Shown: positions 60,422 through 64,000 of the stretch, one piece after another
How the letters are laid out: every line of letters begins with the position of its first letter
How positions within the stretch are numbered: the first letter of the stretch is position 1
Assembly (NCBI GenBank): GCA_009835735.1
Contig: VXWX01000015.1
Location: forward strand, 1 to 64,000
Reading direction: 5' to 3'
Source: Acidimicrobiaceae bacterium
Lineage (GTDB): Bacteria > Actinomycetota > Acidimicrobiia > Acidimicrobiales > Aldehydirespiratoraceae
DNA: 64,000 nt
The notes under the pieces: generated by a model
The model's database searches: none
Seen by the model: only the letters and a program-made list of their open reading frames with translations
Told to the model about the DNA's origin: nothing
Translations under genes and position numbers: made by a program

Positions 60422-61114
60422 GTGAGCGAACTGCCCTCCGGCGCAGCTAAGCGCCGGGCCGTGAGGGAGATGTTCGACGCCATCGCGCCCCGCTACGACC
60501 TCGTGAACCGCATCATGACCGGGCGGCTCGACGTGGCCTGGCGGCGCCGGACGGTGCGGGAGCTGGCTCTGCCGGCGGGATCGCAGGTGGCCGACCTGGC
60601 GTGCGGCACCGGCGACTTCTGCCGGGAGCTCGCCCGGCTCGGCCATCACCGGATCGGGTTCGACTTCTCGATGGGAATGCTGGGGGCCGCCCGCGCAGCT
60701 GACGGCACCGTTCCGCTGGTCAACGCCGACGTGCTGCAGCTGCCGCTTCCGGACAGCGCGCTGGACGGCGCGACATGCGGGTTCGCTCTGCGCAACCTGA
60801 CGGCCGTGCCGCCGCTGTTCGTCGAGCTGGCTCGGGTGCTGCGATCCGGCGGGCGCGTCGGCTTGCTGGAGGTGGATTCGCCGACCAATCCCGTCCTGCG
60901 TTGGGGCCATGGACTGTATTTCGGCCGGGTCGTGCCCTTGATCGGCGCGTTGCTCTCCGACCGCGACGCATACCGGTACCTGCCCGAATCGGTCGCCTAC
61001 CTGCCGCCTCCAGAGGAACTGCTCGCCGGGCTGCGGTCTGCCGGGTTCATCGATGTGCATCGGCAGAAGCTCAGCGCAGGCATCGCCCAGCTGATCACCG
61101 CCACCCGCAGCTGA
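60422..61114 (+). CDS. menG: Demethylmenaquinone methyltransferase (UbiE/MenG)
   Basis: SAM-dependent last step of menaquinone synthesis. The 230-residue methyltransferase has VREMFDAIAPRYDLVNRIMT at the N-terminus, motif I DLACGTGDFC, and CGFALRNL and LARVLRSGGRVGLLEV, the UbiE signature. GTG start directly after the preceding stop. It pairs with menA on the other strand about 1.6 kb away. Confidence 0.93.
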   Translation: MSELPSGAAKRRAVREMFDAIAPRYDLVNRIMTGRLDVAWRRRTVRELALPAGSQVADLACGTGDFCRELARLGHHRIGFDFSMGMLGAARAADGTVPLVNADVLQLPLPDSALDGATCGFALRNLTAVPPLFVELARVLRSGGRVGLLEVDSPTNPVLRWGHGLYFGRVVPLIGALLSDRDAYRYLPESVAYLPPPEELLAGLRSAGFIDVHRQKLSAGIAQLITATRS

Positions 61115-61118
61115 GACG

Positions 61119-62201
61119 CTACCCGCTCGGCCTCTCGCCGATCCTCGCGTTGACCCGTCGGGTGGCCTCGCACATGACCGCAAGCTTGCGGCGAGCCAGG
61201 TCCCGCCCGAGATAGCCGAGCCCGCAGTCGGGGGCGGCCATCAGGCGCTCGGGCGGGATGTGCTCCAGGGCCTCGATCAGGCGGGCCTCGACACCGGCCA
61301 CGGTCTCCAACCGGCTGCGGGCCACGGCGAGCACTCCCAGGAGCACGGTCGTCCGGCCCAACCGGGGCAGCAGCTCGCCGAGATCACCGGGCCGGTGGGC
61401 GTCTTCGATGCTGACGGCATCGATGGCCGCTGCGTCCAGAGCCTCGGCCAGCGCCAGGTACGAGCCTGGATCCGCTTTGGGATAGTCGTCCTGGTCGAGG
61501 AACTCGGGGTAGCCGCAGCAGCAGTGCACCACCCGGGTGACTCGCTCTCCAACCCCGGCGAAGCAGCGCCCCAGGTGCTCGATGCCGTGGTCCAGCGCGG
61601 CATCGGGCTTGCGGGCCATGACCGGCTCGTCGATCTGTATGTGGCGGCATCCCGCATCGGCCAGAGCGAGGACCTGATCGTTGATGGCGGCGGCCAGGTC
61701 GGCACCCAGCGCGGTTTCGTCGCCGTAATGGGCGTCGACGGTGGTGTCGATGATGGTCATCGGGCCCGGGATCGTCATCTTCACGGGCTTGGGCGACAGG
61801 GCTTGCGCGACCCGATAGTCGTGCACCAGCGGGGATGTTCCGAGCAGGCGCACGTCGCCCCTCACGGTGGGCAGCTGTGCGGAGGTGACACCCCGGATGG
61901 TGCGCTCGCTCAGGTCGTCGAAGTCGAAGCCGGTGAGGTGGCGGCACTGGTAGTGCACATAGTTCTCGCGGCGTATCTCTCCGTCGGTGACGATGTCTAC
62001 GCCTGCGGAGACTTGGTCGTCGATGACCTCGGCGGCTGCCCGTTGGAACAACTCCTCGCGCTCCGCGCCGGCCTGTGCCATCTCCTTGGCGAACGCCGAG
62101 GTGTAGTCGTAGGCGCCGTCGTCCGGCGCCGCGGAGAACCAGTCCGAGATAGGCACGTAGCCGGGCTTGGGGAACGCTCCGATGGTTGTGGTGATGATCA
62201 C
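61119..62201 (-). CDS. Core-MetE-like methyltransferase (methionine synthase II family)
   Basis: A 360-residue protein equal to the C-terminal catalytic barrel of cobalamin-independent methionine synthase, without the N-terminal half. TTTIGAFPKP begins the barrel, TDGEIRRENYVHY and QIDEPVMARKP are substrate loops, and zinc ligands are likely in VVHCCCGYPEF, SIEDA and APDCGLGY. Core-MetE proteins may take the methyl from methylcobalamin or another donor rather than methyl-folate. GTG at 62201 matches the family N-terminus. It converges on menG with a 4-base gap. Confidence 0.85.
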   Translation of the reverse strand: MIITTTIGAFPKPGYVPISDWFSAAPDDGAYDYTSAFAKEMAQAGAEREELFQRAAAEVIDDQVSAGVDIVTDGEIRRENYVHYQCRHLTGFDFDDLSERTIRGVTSAQLPTVRGDVRLLGTSPLVHDYRVAQALSPKPVKMTIPGPMTIIDTTVDAHYGDETALGADLAAAINDQVLALADAGCRHIQIDEPVMARKPDAALDHGIEHLGRCFAGVGERVTRVVHCCCGYPEFLDQDDYPKADPGSYLALAEALDAAAIDAVSIEDAHRPGDLGELLPRLGRTTVLLGVLAVARSRLETVAGVEARLIEALEHIPPERLMAAPDCGLGYLGRDLARRKLAVMCEATRRVNARIGERPSG

Positions 62202-62238
62202 GGAGGGGTGTTGCTGCTTGCCGCGAGGCTGGTCACGC

Positions 62239-62730
62239 CTAGGGCGGGGACGGCTGTTTGGCCAGGTCGTCGACCACCTCGGCGCCCTCGACTGCCAGCA
62301 GCGAGGAGGGTGGGCACAGGATCTTGCAGTCCCGCGAGCCACCACCCACGATCACCTTGTCGCACTCCATGACCCCGGCGTCGATCCACACCGGCAATCC
62401 GGCTGGCAGCCCGAACGGCGTCACCCCGCCGATCATCATGCCGGTTCGCTCGACGGTGGTGTCCGCGTCGGCGAAGGAGGCCTTGCGGGTGCCAAGCCGC
62501 CGGCGCACTACCCCGTTCACGTCCAGCCTCGTAGAGGCCAAGACCACACAGCACGCCATCGGCCGGTCCCCCGACTTTCCGATCACGCAGATGGCGTTGG
62601 CCGAGGCGTCCATCGGGTACCCGTAGCGCTCGCAGAACCGGGCGGTGTCGGCGAAGTCGGGATCGCACTCCACCACCTCGTACGGCACGCCCAGCGCCTC
62701 CAGGTGGCCGATGACCGCTTCCCGGCTCAT
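62239..62730 (-). CDS. YbaK/ProX-type aminoacyl-tRNA editing-domain protein
   Basis: A 163-residue protein of the YbaK/EbsC fold, which hydrolyses misacylated tRNA in trans. GVTPFGLP-type loop GGVTPFGLPAGLPVWID, ICVIGKSGDRPMACCVVLAS and a conserved Lys in GTRKASFADAD are the family marks. Substrate tRNA is unknown. It lies 13 bases after menA on the same strand. Confidence 0.87.
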   Translation of the reverse strand: MSREAVIGHLEALGVPYEVVECDPDFADTARFCERYGYPMDASANAICVIGKSGDRPMACCVVLASTRLDVNGVVRRRLGTRKASFADADTTVERTGMMIGGVTPFGLPAGLPVWIDAGVMECDKVIVGGGSRDCKILCPPSSLLAVEGAEVVDDLAKQPSPP

Positions 62731-62743
62731 GGTTCACAGTCTG

Positions 62744-63622
62744 CTAGCCGGTCAGGGCGATGCCTACTGCCATGGCCAGGCCCGACACGAGCTGGGTCCG
62801 GGCGGTGGCGCCCAGCACCGGGATCAGGGCGGGGCCCGACGCTCCCCTCAGCACGGTGCGCACCGCGCCCACCGCGAACGGAGCCCCCACCACAGCGGCC
62901 GCCGCGGCCCGCCCGGTGAGCGACGCGGCCAGCGCCGCCGCGTAGGACCCCTCCAGCACGGCCATGTAGGCGAAACGTGTGCGACGCTCCCCCAGCCGAA
63001 CGGCCAGCGTGCGCTTGCCCGCGGCGGCGTCGCCGGCGATGTCGCGCAGATTGTTGGCCATCAGCAGAGCGACAGCCCACAGCCCGACCGGCACGCCGCA
63101 CAGCACCGCGAACCAGTCCAGCCGTTCCAGCAGCACGTAGGCCGTGCCCGCGGTGGCCACCAGGCCGAAGAACACGAACACGAACACCTCGCCCAGCCCC
63201 AGGTAGCCGTATGGCTTGGGACCGCCCGTGTAGGCCCATCCCGCAGCCAGGCACACCGCCCCCGCTACCAGCAGCTCCCAGCCCGCAACCGCAGACAGCA
63301 CCGCGCCGGCCGCGGCAGCCACCGCAAGCGCGGAGAACGCGGCCCACTTGACCCGGCGGGCCTCGACCAGTCCGGCGCCCACCAGCCGGCGGGGGCCGAT
63401 CCGGTTGGAGTCGTCGGTGCCCCGGATGCCGTCGGAGTAGTCGTTGGCGAGGTTGACCCCCACCTGAAGCGCCATGGCCACCAGCAGCGCGACAGCGGCC
63501 CGCCACCACGCCGTCTGCGAACCCTCCCCCACCGCCACTGCCGTTCCGGTGGCCACGGGGACCAGCGCCGCGCTCAGTGTGCGGGGTCGGGCCCCGGCCA
63601 CCCATATCCGTATCCCTGCCAT
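62744..63622 (-). CDS. menA: 1,4-dihydroxy-2-naphthoate polyprenyltransferase
   Basis: Membrane prenyltransferase that attaches the polyprenyl tail to DHNA in menaquinone synthesis. The 292-residue UbiA-family protein begins WVAGARPRTLSAALVPV, has the Asp-rich site NLANDYSDGIRGTD (about 58-71) and the second one NNLRDIAGDAAAGKRTLAVRLG (about 190-211), and eight to nine membrane helices. Upstream by about 40 bases is the response regulator. Confidence 0.93.
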   Translation of the reverse strand: MAGIRIWVAGARPRTLSAALVPVATGTAVAVGEGSQTAWWRAAVALLVAMALQVGVNLANDYSDGIRGTDDSNRIGPRRLVGAGLVEARRVKWAAFSALAVAAAAGAVLSAVAGWELLVAGAVCLAAGWAYTGGPKPYGYLGLGEVFVFVFFGLVATAGTAYVLLERLDWFAVLCGVPVGLWAVALLMANNLRDIAGDAAAGKRTLAVRLGERRTRFAYMAVLEGSYAAALAASLTGRAAAAAVVGAPFAVGAVRTVLRGASGPALIPVLGATARTQLVSGLAMAVGIALTG

Positions 63623-63661
63623 CTTGCCGGCCTCTGTCCTAGCGACGGGTCCGCTGGGAGT

Positions 63662-64000
63662 TCAGGGAGCCACGTACTTGTAGCCGAGGCCCCTGATGGT
63701 GACGATGCGCTCCGGCTGGGCCGGGTCGCGCTCGATGCGGGACCGCAGCCTCTTGATGTGCACGTCGAGGGTCTTGGTGTTGCCTACGTAGTCGAACCCC
63801 CAGACCCTGTCGATGAGGGTCTGGCGGGTCACCACGAGCCCCGCGTTCTCCATGAGCAGGGCCAGCACCTCGAACTCCTTCAGCGGTAGGCGCTCCAGCT
63901 GGCCGCCGATGGTGACCTCGTGGCGGTCCCGGTCGACGGTGACATCGCCGATGCTGAGGTTGGCTACGCCGTTGAAGTGGTTGATCGGCCGGGTCCGGCT
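63662..64000 (-). CDS. OmpR/PhoB-family response regulator, C-terminal part (RegX3-like), cut by window edge
   Basis: The last 112 residues of a winged-helix DNA-binding domain run in from the right edge with no stop. LPLKEFEVLALLMENAGLVVTR, LIDRVWGFDYVGNTKTLDVH and IKRLRSRIERDP ... VTIRGLGYKYV match the RegX3/PhoB branch closely. The receiver domain and start lie outside the window. RegX3 homologs respond to phosphate limitation, but no target site is assigned here. Confidence 0.88.
   Translation of the reverse strand, partial: SRTRPINHFNGVANLSIGDVTVDRDRHEVTIGGQLERLPLKEFEVLALLMENAGLVVTRQTLIDRVWGFDYVGNTKTLDVHIKRLRSRIERDPAQPERIVTIRGLGYKYVAP

Overview
The window is very GC-rich and gene-dense. 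Neighbouring genes are often joined by ATGA or GTGA start/stop overlaps. A mycothiol synthase (mshD), menaquinone genes (menA, menG), a RegX3-like response regulator, an F420-type LLM flavoenzyme, a CGAAC-N4-GTTCG type SOS box and the his/trp gene order all point to an actinobacterium. The style resembles Acidimicrobiia, but that rank is inference. I see no rRNA, tRNA, CRISPR array, transposase or prophage.

Left part (1-11.7 kb) is core metabolism: the start of an unknown gene, thiD, yqgE, a DNA-repair alkB with a perfect LexA-type box just before its start, an SDR, a mercuric-reductase-like flavoprotein, and the minus-strand set hisI-trpE-ygfZ-like-dnaJ-like-trpC-trpF-trpB-trpA. trpG, trpD, hisG and hisE are not here.

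Right part (53.3-64 kb) is core again: hisD-hisC-hisB-hisH-hisA-hisF on the minus strand, then nth, mshD, a small membrane protein, menG, a core-MetE-like protein, a YbaK-type editing protein, menA and a response regulator cut by the window edge. hisF and hisI are neighbours in many actinobacteria. Here they share strand and order but lie about 41.6 kb apart.

The middle (11.8-46 kb) is a catabolic island. It carries two parallel uptake-plus-oxidation modules on the minus strand. Module A (26374 down to 16274) is BMP-type binding lipoprotein, CDA-fold deaminase, ABC ATPase, two permeases, Rieske oxygenase, then molybdenum-hydroxylase M, S and L subunits. Module B (39553 down to 27890) is BMP lipoprotein with a long Ala-rich stalk, ATPase, two permeases, molybdenum-hydroxylase L, M, S, a 3Fe-4S-type ferredoxin, Rieske oxygenase, GroES-like protein and a second Rieske oxygenase. 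Around them lie an adenosine-deaminase-like enzyme, an LLM monooxygenase, an SsnA-like amidohydrolase, two GcvT-like folate enzymes, SDRs, a fourth Rieske oxygenase, an alpha/beta hydrolase, a cytochrome P450 and an XRE-cupin regulator. My inference is uptake and oxidative breakdown of a purine-like, probably N- or O-methylated heterocycle: Rieske enzymes demethylate or hydroxylate, Mo enzymes hydroxylate the ring, deaminases and hydrolases remove amino groups or open the ring, and GcvT-like proteins handle C1 units. A 15-bp motif, ATWGWTCACATCAAT, occurs near both GcvT-like genes and both BMP genes and looks like the island's operator.

From 46 to 53 kb lie a SNF2-family helicase coupled to a small unknown protein and a fused indolepyruvate:ferredoxin oxidoreductase. 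A 20-bp perfect inverted repeat sits beside hisF at the right-hand junction.
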